A stretch of DNA of 5,905 bases from Clostridia bacterium (lineage in GTDB: Bacteria > Bacillota > Clostridia > Christensenellales > CAG-1252): contig JAGAAA010000130.1 of assembly GCA_017615495.1 (NCBI GenBank), positions 1 through 5,905 on the forward strand, in the 5' to 3' direction. The notes under the pieces were generated by a model that saw only the letters and a list, made by a program, of their open reading frames with translations, was not told the DNA's origin and did no database searches. Both the position numbers and the translations under genes were made by a program. Shown piece by piece: positions 5,843-5,905 of this stretch. The first letter of the stretch is position 1; each line of letters begins with the position of its first letter.

Positions 5843-5871
5843 ATTGTATTACCGCCGTCCCTTGAATATAC
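5843..5871 (-). promoter_or_regulatory. Probable sigmaE (mother-cell sporulation) promoter of spmA-spmB
   Basis: On the minus strand GTATATT (5871-5865) and AATACAAT (5850-5843) are separated by exactly 14 bp. The B. subtilis sigmaE consensus is about KMATATT, a 13-15 bp spacer, then CATACAnT, so each box has one mismatch. The gene behind it is a known sigmaE-type sporulation gene in B. subtilis, which raises the prior. The -35 box abuts the U-tract of the upstream terminator, leaving no room for a conventional promoter. Transcription would begin near 5837. Confidence 0.6.
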
Positions 5872-5904
5872 AAAAAAATCCCGACAGCACTAAGCCGTCG
5901 GGAT
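5872..5904 (-). terminator. Rho-independent terminator of a gene beyond the right edge
   Basis: On the minus strand ATCCCGACGGC (5904-5894) pairs with GCTGTCGGGAT (5888-5878) around the loop TTAGT, 11 pairs including one G-T wobble. Seven Ts follow (5878-5872). It isolates spmAB from a minus-strand gene lying to the right of the window. Confidence 0.9.
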
Positions 5905-5905
5905 G

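Noticed and set aside
5605..5844. Alternative 79-codon frame from ATG 5844, with GGCGG seven bases upstream
   Set aside because: It is the +1 shadow of spmA, has no recognisable similarity, and its start lies upstream of the predicted sigmaE transcription start. The spmA frame matches its family over its whole length.

Overview
The window looks like chromosome of a spore-forming member of the Bacillota, probably a Clostridia lineage. The evidence is a spmA-spmB spore maturation pair, strong AAGGAGG ribosome binding sites, GTG starts, a sigmaA-type promoter and a preQ1-I riboswitch. Species cannot be fixed from sequence alone. All seven supported genes read on the minus strand, so transcription runs from high to low coordinates. 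The gene families are ordinary; the novelty lies in the regulatory and intergenic DNA.

From the right edge leftwards: a rho-independent terminator for an unseen upstream gene (5872-5904) abuts a probable sigmaE promoter (5843-5871). This drives spmA (5265-5837) and spmB (4765-5268), which overlap by 4 bp. A 46-residue zinc-ribbon protein follows (4568-4708), preceded by a strong ribosome binding site. The 310-bp stretch 4258-4567 has no gene. It holds repeat copy B (4416-4549), a candidate promoter (4334-4363) and a preQ1-I riboswitch (4266-4309) whose pseudoknot takes in the ribosome binding site of the next gene.

That next gene is a YhhQ/VUT-family queuosine-precursor transporter (3508-4257). 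It overlaps by 4 bp a short-chain dehydrogenase/reductase (2852-3511), so both probably lie in one queuosine-responsive operon. The gap 2618-2851 holds repeat copy A (2696-2819), in the opposite orientation to B, and a sigmaA promoter (2654-2683). This promoter drives bipA/typA (788-2617), which is coupled by a TGATG junction to a peptidase E-like gene (87-788). A bidirectional terminator (about 42-80) closes the unit. The first 41 bases hold nothing I can assign.

The best candidate for something undescribed is the pair of about 125-135 bp intergenic repeats. Their cores match at 92 of 105 aligned columns. Their closing stems differ in sequence yet stay paired in both copies, which suggests a conserved RNA or DNA fold. 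I cannot match them to a known family.
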